Shown here one piece after another: positions 22,735 through 30,697 of a stretch of DNA of 64,000 nucleotides. A model generated the notes under the pieces. The model was not told where the DNA came from. It ran no database searches and saw only the letters and a list, made by a program, of their open reading frames with translations. The translations under genes were made by a program, and so were the position numbers. How positions within the stretch are numbered: the stretch's first letter is position 1; each line of letters opens with the position of its first letter. This stretch comes from a virus, in the IMG/VR virus record IMGVR_UViG_3300028840_001508, positions 1 through 64,000 of that record; one strand, given 5' to 3'.

Positions 22735-23211
22735 ATGCATAGACTGTTTCCATGCCTGATATTACTTCTGTGCGCTAGTTGCGCTATACCCACAGAAGAC
22801 ATAGACTCCCGCCATGTATTCACCCAAACTGAAGTTAGAAACGCCATCACAAGCCAAATACGAAGCCCATATTTAACAGTAGAGCTATACGATTGGCGAT
22901 ACCTTGGTTACACAAGGGAAGAGTTATACGACATACTAGCAGGCTTTGAACCAGTGCAGGATGTCAGATTCATTTCAGATTATCGGGACTGTGACAACTT
23001 CGCATGGTTCTTGCGCGGCAATATCACTTTTCTCTATCCGGGTATCCTCTTCGGGCTGGTGGAATACAGGGTTGCGGCGGGTAGAGCACCTCACCTGGCA
23101 AACGTGTTTTTGGATACCAATTTAGATGTTTATATACTGGATTTCAAGCAGACGGGCAACATACTGTGGGACGTTGACCCGTCATTTTTGTATTACAAGG
23201 TGGAGATATGA
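22735..23211 (+). CDS. Lipoprotein with conserved Cys-Asn/His pattern
   Basis: 158 residues. A signal peptide ends in the lipobox-like LCASC (residues 12-16). The mature part has DYRDCDNFAWFLRG and, later, APHLANVFLDTN and YILDFKQTGN; the Cys, His and Asp order resembles transglutaminase- or papain-like hydrolases of phage origin. It should be anchored to the membrane from outside. Roles such as superinfection exclusion or envelope modification are inference. Confidence 0.6.
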   Translation: MHRLFPCLILLLCASCAIPTEDIDSRHVFTQTEVRNAITSQIRSPYLTVELYDWRYLGYTREELYDILAGFEPVQDVRFISDYRDCDNFAWFLRGNITFLYPGILFGLVEYRVAAGRAPHLANVFLDTNLDVYILDFKQTGNILWDVDPSFLYYKVEI

Positions 23212-23291
23212 TGGGTTTAGTAGCATTGCTAGTTGTATTAGCTTTCGCTGCATGGATAGGGCGACGGACGTGGAAAAAGCGTAAGAAATAG
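23208..23291 (+). CDS. Tiny membrane protein (27 aa)
   Basis: ATG 23208 overlaps the lipoprotein stop. One transmembrane helix (GLVALLVVLAFAAWIG) ends in a strongly basic tail RRTWKKRKK. It may act with the lipoprotein. Confidence 0.5.
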   Translation: MMGLVALLVVLAFAAWIGRRTWKKRKK

Positions 23292-23355
23292 CGGCCAGGG
23301 CATAGCCTGGCATTGATGGGTTTGGTGCAGGTCTTCCCAGAAAAATGTCTGCTTT

Positions 23356-23400
23356 GGCGGCTGCCTTTTCAGGATATAAGATGCGCGCTGGGCAGCCGCC
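23356..23400. repeat. 10-bp GC-rich hairpin
   Basis: GGCGGCTGCC (23356-23365) pairs perfectly with GGCAGCCGCC (23391-23400) across 25 nt. The 23292-23507 gap holds only this, a CCAGG/CCTGG hairpin at its start, and the element at 23448. Confidence 0.55.
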
Positions 23401-23447
23401 GCCAACTGTAACGTATATGTAACACGTGTAAAGAAAAGATGACAGTC

Positions 23448-23485
23448 GGGCGGTGTGGGCGCAAGCCCTTTCCTTAGCGCCGCCC
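23448..23485. repeat. Two-tier hairpin with GNRA-type loop
   Basis: GGGCGGTG pairs with CGCCGCCC (23448-23455 with 23478-23485, one G-U), and inside GGGC-GCAA-GCCC (23457-23468) is capped by a GNRA tetraloop. This supports folding as RNA rather than as a DNA site. Confidence 0.5.
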
Positions 23486-23507
23486 ATACTCACTAAGGAG
23501 AGTAAAG

Positions 23508-24869
23508 ATGATAACTAAAGTAGACTTGTTCAACCAAATAGGTAATGCAGAATCACGTTTGATAAATACTTCGGACTTGGAATTCAAAAACAAGTTGTAT
23601 AGTCGTACATCTGGACTAGATCAACTAGCAGTAATTGACTATAGCAAAAAGATAGCAACTATGCCGCCAATTACGGTAAACCAAGACAATATTATAATCG
23701 ACGGCGTTCACCGTTATCATGCAGCACTCAAAGCAGAGCAAGAACAGATATTCGCCAAAACTGTGAATATAGCAGAAGGTGATATAAAGCTTGCCGGGTT
23801 GATGATAGATCTATTGAGTGGAATAAGGCATCCCGAAAAAGATGTCAAATCACTTTGTATAGAACTATGGCAGCCAGATCCGCAATATAACCTGAAACTC
23901 TGGAATGAATTGGATGTACCAGATAGAACAGGCTATGAATGGACTACCGATATAAGAAAGTCAAGGCGGAAAGAGACAAACGAAGCCATAGCCCATGCGC
24001 TACTTAATCCACTCAAAAATCAGCAGCAGATAGCTGATGAGTTTGGAGTCGTACGCGAGACCATTAACCGCTTGAAAAGTGCGATATGTGACAAAATTGC
24101 GGACATTGCAAAACTGTCACTTTTGTCCCAAAATGAGCATGAAACAGAATTGGCTACAATAATTGAATCTCTAAAGGCAGACGATCTGGATTTCTTAGAG
24201 GAATATGCCAGTTTCGAGCCGTTTATCTATAACATTTTCAATCAACAGAATGCTGATGCTGCTAACGATTATTATGGTCAATTCCCGCTAAACTTCATGA
24301 AGAATTTGCTTTACTACCACACTGAACCATTTGATTTTGTATATGACCCTTTTGTTGGTGGGGGTACAAGTATAGACGCTTGCGAGTTCATGTTCCGTCA
24401 ATGGTATGGTTCTGACTTACATCCGCAAGCGCATAGGGCTAATGAGATAGCTGAATGGAATATAGCGGATGGATTACCTGAGATACCCAAACCTGATTTG
24501 GTATTTCTAGATCCTCCATATTGGCGACAAGCCTCTGGTAAATACTCAGATGATTCGAGAGACTTGGGCAATCAAGAATTGGGGCTATTCTATAATTTGC
24601 TGGAATCTTTTATAAAGTGTTTACATACGAAGAGAGTACCTTGCATAGCACTGGTAATATCGCCTACGCAGTATCCAAATGATGAGCACATTTTAGAAGA
24701 TCATATATTTAGAATAGCAAGAATGTTCTCAGATAAATATAAGATAGAAATGCGATATAGTTTGCCATACAGCACGCAGCAATACAATGGCAATCAGGTC
24801 AACATAATGAAAAAGGAGAAGAAACCTATAACACTGCTTAGAGACTTGGTTGTCTGGAGGCGTATATAA
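23508..24869 (+). CDS. ParB-like domain fused to a DNA methyltransferase
   Basis: 453 residues. The N-terminus has a ParB-like motif (VNQDNIIIDGVHRYHAALKA); a helix-turn-helix (NQQQIADEFGVVRETINRLK) lies near residues 170-190. The C-terminal third is an N4/N6 amino-methyltransferase: DPFVGGGTSID near residue 283 as the SAM motif and DPPYW near 334 as the catalytic motif. It should methylate DNA. The next gene overlaps by 1 nt and looks like a nuclease. The two genes are more AT-rich than their surroundings, suggesting acquisition by transfer. Confidence 0.8.
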   Translation: MITKVDLFNQIGNAESRLINTSDLEFKNKLYSRTSGLDQLAVIDYSKKIATMPPITVNQDNIIIDGVHRYHAALKAEQEQIFAKTVNIAEGDIKLAGLMIDLLSGIRHPEKDVKSLCIELWQPDPQYNLKLWNELDVPDRTGYEWTTDIRKSRRKETNEAIAHALLNPLKNQQQIADEFGVVRETINRLKSAICDKIADIAKLSLLSQNEHETELATIIESLKADDLDFLEEYASFEPFIYNIFNQQNADAANDYYGQFPLNFMKNLLYYHTEPFDFVYDPFVGGGTSIDACEFMFRQWYGSDLHPQAHRANEIAEWNIADGLPEIPKPDLVFLDPPYWRQASGKYSDDSRDLGNQELGLFYNLLESFIKCLHTKRVPCIALVISPTQYPNDEHILEDHIFRIARMFSDKYKIEMRYSLPYSTQQYNGNQVNIMKKEKKPITLLRDLVVWRRI

Positions 24870-25708
24870 TGTCATATATAAAACAGATTCTTGATGAATG
24901 CTATCTACAGTTCCAGGATATTTTAAGGCCGGAAAATTATCGCGAATTAATAGAACGTATAATTTTTCTGAATAAGGGAAATCAGCCAGAGTATTCGCCT
25001 CATACGGATATAGTTGAAAATGTAAGAACAGCAATGGATAGTGATTACAGGTTTGTTCGATTGGGTATCAATGGCAAATTCGGGTTGAGGGAATGGTATG
25101 CCCATGCAAGGCAGCTTATACTACCAGGGATGGCATGGGATGGTAAAGTTACTATACATGGGAATATAGAAATAGCAAGAGATGCGGCTATAGAAGCTAA
25201 GCAGCGGCAGCGATATATGCTGAATAAATATAATGATGGAGATATAGTACATTTCTCCAAGATATTAGATGGCTTCATTATTGAGCATCATCTAAAGGCG
25301 TTTTTCCAGAGATTATATGGTCGATACTATATACCACCAGCGAATGAGGGAATTTATGATAAACCATGTTTTGATGATTGGATAGTAAAAATAGACACGA
25401 CCGTGTTTCGATTCGATGCTAAAAAGATGGGTCATGAACGGGATTCGTGGGTGGAGAAGAGTAGAACTAACGATATGCGTTTTTTTGTAATAGGGGAGAT
25501 AAGTAATGGTAATATAGTAATAGATGGATTCACTACATCATTACAGTTGAAAGCTGATGCGAAGAGCATTACCCGTTATTTCATTCTATCTGAGGATAAA
25601 CTTATTCCCGCTAAGCTACTACTTGTTTTGATGAATCATTTGATAGCAAATGATATAAGAGACTTGGCTTCACAACTGGAGCATGATCAGTATATTGCTG
25701 CAAAGTAA
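24869..25708 (+). CDS. Putative PD-(D/E)XK endonuclease partner of the methyltransferase
   Basis: 279 residues, start overlapping the methyltransferase stop (TAATG) with GGAGG upstream. The central region WIVKIDTTVFRFDAKKMG followed by FFVIGEI and GNIVIDGF has the strand-Asp...(D)xK pattern of a restriction endonuclease core, though I cannot place it in a named family. Coupling to a methyltransferase supports a restriction-modification pair. Confidence 0.5.
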   Translation: MSYIKQILDECYLQFQDILRPENYRELIERIIFLNKGNQPEYSPHTDIVENVRTAMDSDYRFVRLGINGKFGLREWYAHARQLILPGMAWDGKVTIHGNIEIARDAAIEAKQRQRYMLNKYNDGDIVHFSKILDGFIIEHHLKAFFQRLYGRYYIPPANEGIYDKPCFDDWIVKIDTTVFRFDAKKMGHERDSWVEKSRTNDMRFFVIGEISNGNIVIDGFTTSLQLKADAKSITRYFILSEDKLIPAKLLLVLMNHLIANDIRDLASQLEHDQYIAAK

Positions 25709-25919
25709 TATGCCAAATATACCCATATACGTACAAATATGAACAACTCCATGCCAAAAACTCACTCACAAACTAGCGAAACTCGCTATAATCTGGCATA
25801 GAATAAGCCACTTTCGCAAAGCCAGTATCCATGCGGGTTTAGAGAGATGGTTGCTCTGCATAATTCCCCTATTATAGGGCCTCTACAAATGTATTGACAA
25901 TTCAGCAAGAGGACATAAT
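25709..25919. other. Gene-free spacer (211 nt)
   Basis: AT-rich, with two small hairpins (AGCGA/TCGCT near 25777 and CCCTA-TTA-TAGGG near 25868). A TTGACA at 25894-25899 has no -10 box at the usual distance. No ORF of note. Confidence 0.5.
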
Positions 25920-26426
25920 ATGGCAGTATATTTTATACGTTCTGAGGAATATATCAAAATAGGACATGCAGTAGATGTAAATAGTCGCTTGGTGGAATTA
26001 CAGGTAGGCTCGCCAATAGAATTAGAACTATTAGGAACTATTACTTCTGATGATGACTTAGAAATGGAAACAGTCTTACATAATTTATTTTCAGATAACC
26101 ATGTGAGGGGGGAATGGTTTAGGGTATGTTCTGAAATATATGATTATCTGGAACAAAAATGCATTATTGACCCAGTAGAACATAAGCCAAAGCAGGAAAT
26201 CTGGTATACATCTAAAAAGCAACTACGGGAAAAGTTTCCTCCTATAAATGTAATAGATAGAGGTGCACCTCTATCACCCGAGTTAGAGGCATGGTTAGCA
26301 GAACAACGATATTTTATAGATAAGATGAGAGAAGATGTAGATCAGGCAGGCGGCTTTAATCGGCAGAAGCATATGGCGCAAATTCACAAACAGCCAGAGC
26401 AACTAGCTTTCGCTTTTGCATCATAG
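25920..26426 (+). CDS. T5orf172/Mug113-type GIY-YIG-superfamily protein
   Basis: 168 residues. YFIRSEEYIKIGHAVDVNSR, followed by LGTITSDDDLEMETVLHNLF and VRGEWFRV, is the T5orf172 pattern, a divergent GIY-YIG-like nuclease fold found in phages. The C-terminal ~80 residues are unrelated and helical. GAGG lies 7 nt before the ATG. Whether it cuts DNA is unknown. Confidence 0.75.
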   Translation: MAVYFIRSEEYIKIGHAVDVNSRLVELQVGSPIELELLGTITSDDDLEMETVLHNLFSDNHVRGEWFRVCSEIYDYLEQKCIIDPVEHKPKQEIWYTSKKQLREKFPPINVIDRGAPLSPELEAWLAEQRYFIDKMREDVDQAGGFNRQKHMAQIHKQPEQLAFAFAS

Positions 26427-26463
26427 ATGCGCACATATACATTAACTAACAGGTGTTAAGTAA

Positions 26464-26823
26464 ATGTATCTCTACAAAGTAAGCTTCTCAGACTATGATT
26501 GGTGTTCACAATACGAGTTAACGCACAGCAAGTTATTCACACAAGAGCAGTTCGACGCCATGATCATCGAGGCGTCCCTTGCGATAGTGAAGCAGAAGAA
26601 GGCAGTAAAGGATTCTCTCCATGACTTTGGTGACATTATCTGGGAAGTAGTCAACTATCTGAGAGAAAAGTATGGCTTTGTGAAGATAGAGTATGATGCT
26701 GTCTGGGATTGTCAAGGCGACTCGATGTTTACGAGGCATGACGAGATAGTGAAGTGGGACAGAACCAATACCCTTGCGGAAGCGATGATAGAAGCTGGTT
26801 ATGTGCCAGCGGGAGGTGACTGA
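26464..26823 (+). CDS. Hypothetical protein
   Basis: 119 residues, alpha/beta, no recognised family. GGTG-rich leader. Its end carries the GGGAGGTG ribosome site of the next small gene. Confidence 0.6.
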   Translation: MYLYKVSFSDYDWCSQYELTHSKLFTQEQFDAMIIEASLAIVKQKKAVKDSLHDFGDIIWEVVNYLREKYGFVKIEYDAVWDCQGDSMFTRHDEIVKWDRTNTLAEAMIEAGYVPAGGD

Positions 26824-26826
26824 TGA

Positions 26827-27006
26827 ATGTCGTTAAGCCAGGTCAGGTGCATTCACCAGATACTCCGATCACAATCGCACATTCAGGGCTTCGGTAACTG
26901 CCGCACATGCACACACGACGAGGGGAACAAGCACTGCCGCTACTACGCACCAGCGAGGTGGCGGCTGTACGAGGTTAAAGACAAGGGAACAGTTTCACAG
27001 AACTAA
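26827..27006 (+). CDS. Small Cys/His protein (59 aa)
   Basis: ATG 26827 lies about 8 nt after GGGAGGTG. CRTCTHDEGNKHC suggests a zinc site, followed by a basic tail. Chosen over an out-of-frame ATG at 26823 that stops after 24 codons. Confidence 0.55.
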   Translation: MSLSQVRCIHQILRSQSHIQGFGNCRTCTHDEGNKHCRYYAPARWRLYEVKDKGTVSQN

Positions 27007-27019
27007 TGGAGGATAAATT

Positions 27020-27547
27020 ATGTTTGATGACAAAGACGCAGAACTAATAACACAAGCAGTATTGCAAGCGTTGAAAACCCATAGTGTCGCAGCTGATGAA
27101 ACGCTGTTGACGGCACAGCATAACATAGAGGACATAGGCGGCGGAGAAACGCTGCAAAAGGAGCTTATCGAAGGCTCTGGGTTACGCTTTGCAAACAACA
27201 AGCGGACTGCTGACGAATATCAGCAAGTCTCGCTAGATGGCACACGCCAGAACAGGGTACATTTTGACAAGCTTATCTCAGATCACCAGGCCCATGATGC
27301 AGCCCTGCGCAACGCTTCCCTCATAGCATTAACTAATGCTATAGAGAGCGGGAATCTGAGAACGAAGGACATCCTGGAATCCGCTAACATGGTAGGTAAG
27401 CAGGCCGTTAGACATGCTGATTTAGCTATTGACCGTCAATGGAACGTCGATGAGCAGACCTGGTCTGTTGAGAAAATAGTGAGAAGTAGCGTATTTAATG
27501 ATGCTGTAGCTGCGATAGTTGCAAAAGCTCTAGGTAAAGACGAGTAA
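27020..27547 (+). CDS. Hypothetical protein upstream of the packaging genes
   Basis: 175 residues, helical, with a strong GGAGG site. It contains an RTADEYQQVSLDGTRQNRVHFD segment broken by turns, and several helices of coiled-coil character. A hairpin follows. Family not recognised; position before ParB/terminase suggests a virion or regulatory role. Confidence 0.6.
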   Translation: MFDDKDAELITQAVLQALKTHSVAADETLLTAQHNIEDIGGGETLQKELIEGSGLRFANNKRTADEYQQVSLDGTRQNRVHFDKLISDHQAHDAALRNASLIALTNAIESGNLRTKDILESANMVGKQAVRHADLAIDRQWNVDEQTWSVEKIVRSSVFNDAVAAIVAKALGKDE

Positions 27548-27570
27548 GATAGACAACTAACTGTTCCCTT

Positions 27571-27605
27571 CCCGGTTGCGCTGACTGCTGGTTGGCGCAG
27601 CCGGG
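27571..27605 (+). terminator. Strong hairpin without T-run
   Basis: CCCGGTTGCGC (27571-27581) pairs with GCGCAGCCGGG (27595-27605), 11 bp with one G-U, loop 13 nt. No T-run, so it may be a processing or attenuation structure between the operons. Confidence 0.45.
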
Positions 27606-27622
27606 CTTGATGAAGGTGACTT

Positions 27623-28243
27623 ATGACTGACAGCAACATCCCCCGAAAACTAGACTGGCAGGAAGTACCCATAGACGACATCCAGCCATACCCGCGCAAC
27701 CCGAAGGCGCACGGCCAAGAGCAGATAGAGTTCGTGGCGCACCTGCTACAGACCTATGGCTGGACGCAGCCGATATGCCTTGACAAGAACAACGAGATTA
27801 TCTTCGGGCATTGCAGGCTTGAATCTGCGAAGCTGCTTGGGGAGACTACGGTTCCATGCGTATTCCGTGAGGACTTGACTGAGGCGCAGGTGAAGGCATT
27901 ACGGATAGCGGATAACAAGAGCAATGAATCACCGTGGATAAACAGCAAGCTTGACCTGGAACTGGTGGAATTGCAGGCATTGGACGTGAAGCTGGAGGAT
28001 GTGGGGTTTAAGGTTGAGGATACGGGGAAGCTGCAAAATCCCAGTGAATTCTGGGAAAATATGCCTGGGTTTGAACAAGAAGATGCCGGAGCATACAAGA
28101 CAATAAAAGTACATTTCCAGACATCAGATGATATAGATAAATTTGCAAACTTGATAGGGCAAAAGATTACAGAGAGAACGAAGTACGTTTGGTTTCCCAA
28201 GTTAGAAAATAAAAAATTTGGATACGTTGATGATGAATCCTAA
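27623..28243 (+). CDS. ParB/Srx-like domain protein
   Basis: 206 residues. The ParB N-terminal motif is clear: VPIDDIQPYPRNPKAHGQEQ, then GWTQPICLDKNNEIIFGHCR and TVPCVFREDLTEAQVKALRI. Such proteins commonly precede terminase genes in phages and are frequent next to DNA-hypermodification genes. The last codons overlap the start of the glycosyltransferase remnant. Confidence 0.8.
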   Translation: MTDSNIPRKLDWQEVPIDDIQPYPRNPKAHGQEQIEFVAHLLQTYGWTQPICLDKNNEIIFGHCRLESAKLLGETTVPCVFREDLTEAQVKALRIADNKSNESPWINSKLDLELVELQALDVKLEDVGFKVEDTGKLQNPSEFWENMPGFEQEDAGAYKTIKVHFQTSDDIDKFANLIGQKITERTKYVWFPKLENKKFGYVDDES

Positions 28244-28890
28244 ATACCCGATTTTTATACCGACAAAGGGCCGTTATAAGCATTTTGTACCATTCGTGTG
28301 TTAGAGAATATAGGTGTTCCCTATACGGCAGTGATTGAAAAGCAAGAGTACAAGAATTATGCCAAGGTCATAGATCCCAAAAAACTTTTAGTTCTACCGC
28401 ATCAGAATGAGGGCTTGACAGTAACCCGTAATTGGATTTGGGATTATGCACAGAATGAGGTGAAAACTCCCTATTTCTGGACGATGGATGATAATATCAA
28501 TAATTTTTATCGTTTGCATAAAAATAATATGTATACGGTCAAGTCAGGAACTTTTTTGCGAGTAATAGAGGATTTCGTTGAGAGATTCAAAAACCTTTAT
28601 ATCGCCGGAATGCAAAGGGTGGCATGACTGACTACTACAAGCAAACAGATAAGCGTCTGCAATTTGCACAGGAATTGCAAGAGGCGCATCCTGATGTAGT
28701 CAAGATAGTATGGCGCTATAACAGATGGCATCACCAAGTAGATTACAGGCCGTTTAAGAATAACAGGCTTGAATATCGAGATGACTATGTGCCAACAGGT
28801 GAAGTCAATAACTATGGTATGGTTTTGAGAGATAAAAATGGAAACCTGGTAGAAGACTTGGATGATATAGAACAAGTAGCAGCAGGATAG
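28230..28890 (+). pseudogene. Decayed TET-associated-type DNA glycosyltransferase
   Basis: Three reading frames give successive parts of one protein of the TAGT type. Frame from ATG 28230: NPKYPIFIPTKGRYKH, stopping at TAG 28302. A second frame continues TIRVLENIGVPYTAVIEK...PYFWTMDDNINNFYRL to KNLYIAGMQ, stopping at 28627. A third frame carries KGGMTDYYKQTDKRLQFAQE and WHHQVDYRPFKNN to 28890. The order matches the family, with a frameshift near 28281-28295 and an internal deletion near 28610 that removed roughly 80-100 residues. The family glycosylates oxidised 5-methylcytosine in phage DNA. The overlap ATGA at 28624 could still allow expression of the C-terminal piece. Confidence 0.75.
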
Positions 28891-28911
28891 CATGGCAGGA
28901 ATTGATGTGAT

Positions 28912-29346
28912 ATGGCTAGTGCAGATGCAAGACATAAAAAATTTATACAGGGCATACTCGAAGGCAAGACGCTAATATCTGCCTATAAGGATGCTGGATA
29001 TGAGCCGAAAACAGACGCGACGGCTTACACATTAGCCAGTCGCTTGTTTAGAAATGATCAGATTCAGGCGGAAATAAAGGAGCGCATGGGTGAACAGGAA
29101 GCCATTGACAAGCTGCGTCTGGACAGGATACGCAGCGAAGCTATTATCGAACAACACAAGCTGGTCAGGGATGCGAAGCCGGAAGACAAGGTAAAGCTAG
29201 ATGCTATCAAGGATGTGCTGGACAGAACAGGGCTGAAGGCTGAAGAGAAAATCAAGCACAGCGGTGAAGTGAAGTTGACGCTGGAAGGCATTATAAAAAA
29301 AGCCTATAAACGACTAGAGGATCGGAATGACAATTCAGGCGATTGA
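28912..29346 (+). CDS. terS: Terminase small subunit
   Basis: 144 residues. The N-terminus (KKFIQGILEGKTLISAYKDAGY) is a terminase small-subunit helix-turn-helix, followed by a helical oligomerisation region. It overlaps the large subunit gene by 20 nt. It should recognise the packaging site of the genome. Confidence 0.8.
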   Translation: MASADARHKKFIQGILEGKTLISAYKDAGYEPKTDATAYTLASRLFRNDQIQAEIKERMGEQEAIDKLRLDRIRSEAIIEQHKLVRDAKPEDKVKLDAIKDVLDRTGLKAEEKIKHSGEVKLTLEGIIKKAYKRLEDRNDNSGD

Positions 29347-30685
29347 CAAAGAGATTGCCTATGGCAATGCCTATATCAATGATCCAGTAGCATGGGTATA
29401 TGATGTCCTTACCGAATTTCTGTGGTCAATGCAATGCGATATATTGGATTCTACATTTCGTAACAGGAAGACTGTTGTACGTTCATGCAACAGCGCTGGT
29501 AAGACATTTGTTGCGGCTGTAGCCATTTTAGCTTTTCTGTTTCTACGTTATCCATCGAAGATAATCACCACTGCGCCAACATGGTATCAAGTACGGGATC
29601 TGTTATGGTCGGAACTTAATTCGCTTTTCAATAAACATCTAGCGGGAAAGACCGAGGCCAGATGCCTAACGACTCGCCTGGAAGTAGATTCTGACTGGTT
29701 TGCGTTGGGTATATCACCCAAAGAGGCTGTCAACTTCCAGGGCTTCCACCAGGAGCATGTATTGGTTGTGTTTGACGAGGCCCCTGGCGTGCGTGAAGAT
29801 GTGGTAGAAGGCGCAGAAACATTAGAGGCATCTGGAGACTTTCATTTGCTGAAGATAGGAAATCCCATAGAGCAGGCAGGACATTTCTACAATGACTTCA
29901 GGGATCCGACATTCGAGAAGTTCCATATTCCATATACAGCAACGCCGAACTTCACAGATGAAAAAGTGCCTGAGCATGTGGCAAGAAACCTGATAAATCC
30001 TGAATGGGTAGATGATAAACGGAACAAATGGGGCGAGGGATCGCCCATGTTCGTATCCAAAGCTGAGGCGAATTTCCCAGAAGCAGGAGGCAACCAGATT
30101 ATCTCACTAGCAGCATGTGAAGCGGCGGCAAAGCGAGAGGTAGCAGCGATTGGTGATATAGCCCTATCTGTAGACGTGGCGAGGGGGGGCGGCGACCTGA
30201 CGGTGCTGACCCGGCGTCGGGGAGCAGTCATACTAAACCAGGAGACCATGAACACGCGTGACACGATGGAGATAGTGGGCAGGATAGGGGTATTGCATCA
30301 CAAGGACAAGTACAGGAATATCAATATAGACGTAATAGGTGTAGGGGCTGGTGTATTTGACAGGTGCAGGGAGCTTGGCTATCCTGCATTCGCCATCAAT
30401 AGCGCCGAAGCAGCGATAGAGTCTGAACGCTATGCTAACATAAGAACTGAGATGTGGTTCAGTATGAAGGACTGGCTTGAATATGGGAAGATCCCTGATG
30501 ATACAGATCTCATGGCTGACCTGACTGCGCCGCAATACAAGTACACCAGCAAGGGACAATACCAGATGGAACGCAAAGAAGAGACAAAGAAACGTCTCAA
30601 GCGGTCGCCAGATCAGGGTGATTCAGGGGTATACTCTATACAAAATGCAGATATAGGTGAATTCATAGGCGGAGCGATAGATTAG
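29327..30685 (+). CDS. terL: Terminase large subunit
   Basis: 452 residues. Walker A SCNSAGKT (53-60), Walker B VLVVFDEA (145-152) and nuclease-domain acidic residues D283 and D290 in SVDVARGGGD, then INIDVIGVGAGVFD. It packages phage DNA by ATP hydrolysis and cuts concatemers. Length is normal for the family. The ATG lies within the end of the small subunit gene. Confidence 0.93.
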   Translation: MTIQAIDKEIAYGNAYINDPVAWVYDVLTEFLWSMQCDILDSTFRNRKTVVRSCNSAGKTFVAAVAILAFLFLRYPSKIITTAPTWYQVRDLLWSELNSLFNKHLAGKTEARCLTTRLEVDSDWFALGISPKEAVNFQGFHQEHVLVVFDEAPGVREDVVEGAETLEASGDFHLLKIGNPIEQAGHFYNDFRDPTFEKFHIPYTATPNFTDEKVPEHVARNLINPEWVDDKRNKWGEGSPMFVSKAEANFPEAGGNQIISLAACEAAAKREVAAIGDIALSVDVARGGGDLTVLTRRRGAVILNQETMNTRDTMEIVGRIGVLHHKDKYRNINIDVIGVGAGVFDRCRELGYPAFAINSAEAAIESERYANIRTEMWFSMKDWLEYGKIPDDTDLMADLTAPQYKYTSKGQYQMERKEETKKRLKRSPDQGDSGVYSIQNADIGEFIGGAID

Positions 30686-30697
30686 GATGTGTTGTTA

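Noticed and set aside
25894-25919. Promoter before the T5orf172-like gene
   Set aside because: TTGACA is present, but the only -10-like box (CATAAT, 25914) is 14 nt away, too close.
26823-26897. 24-codon ORF starting at 26823
   Set aside because: The 59-codon frame from 26827 has a better-spaced ribosome site and a Cys/His motif.
28230-28627. Programmed frameshift instead of a pseudogene in the glycosyltransferase
   Set aside because: No slippery heptamer is visible near 28281-28304, and an internal deletion near 28610 also breaks the gene.
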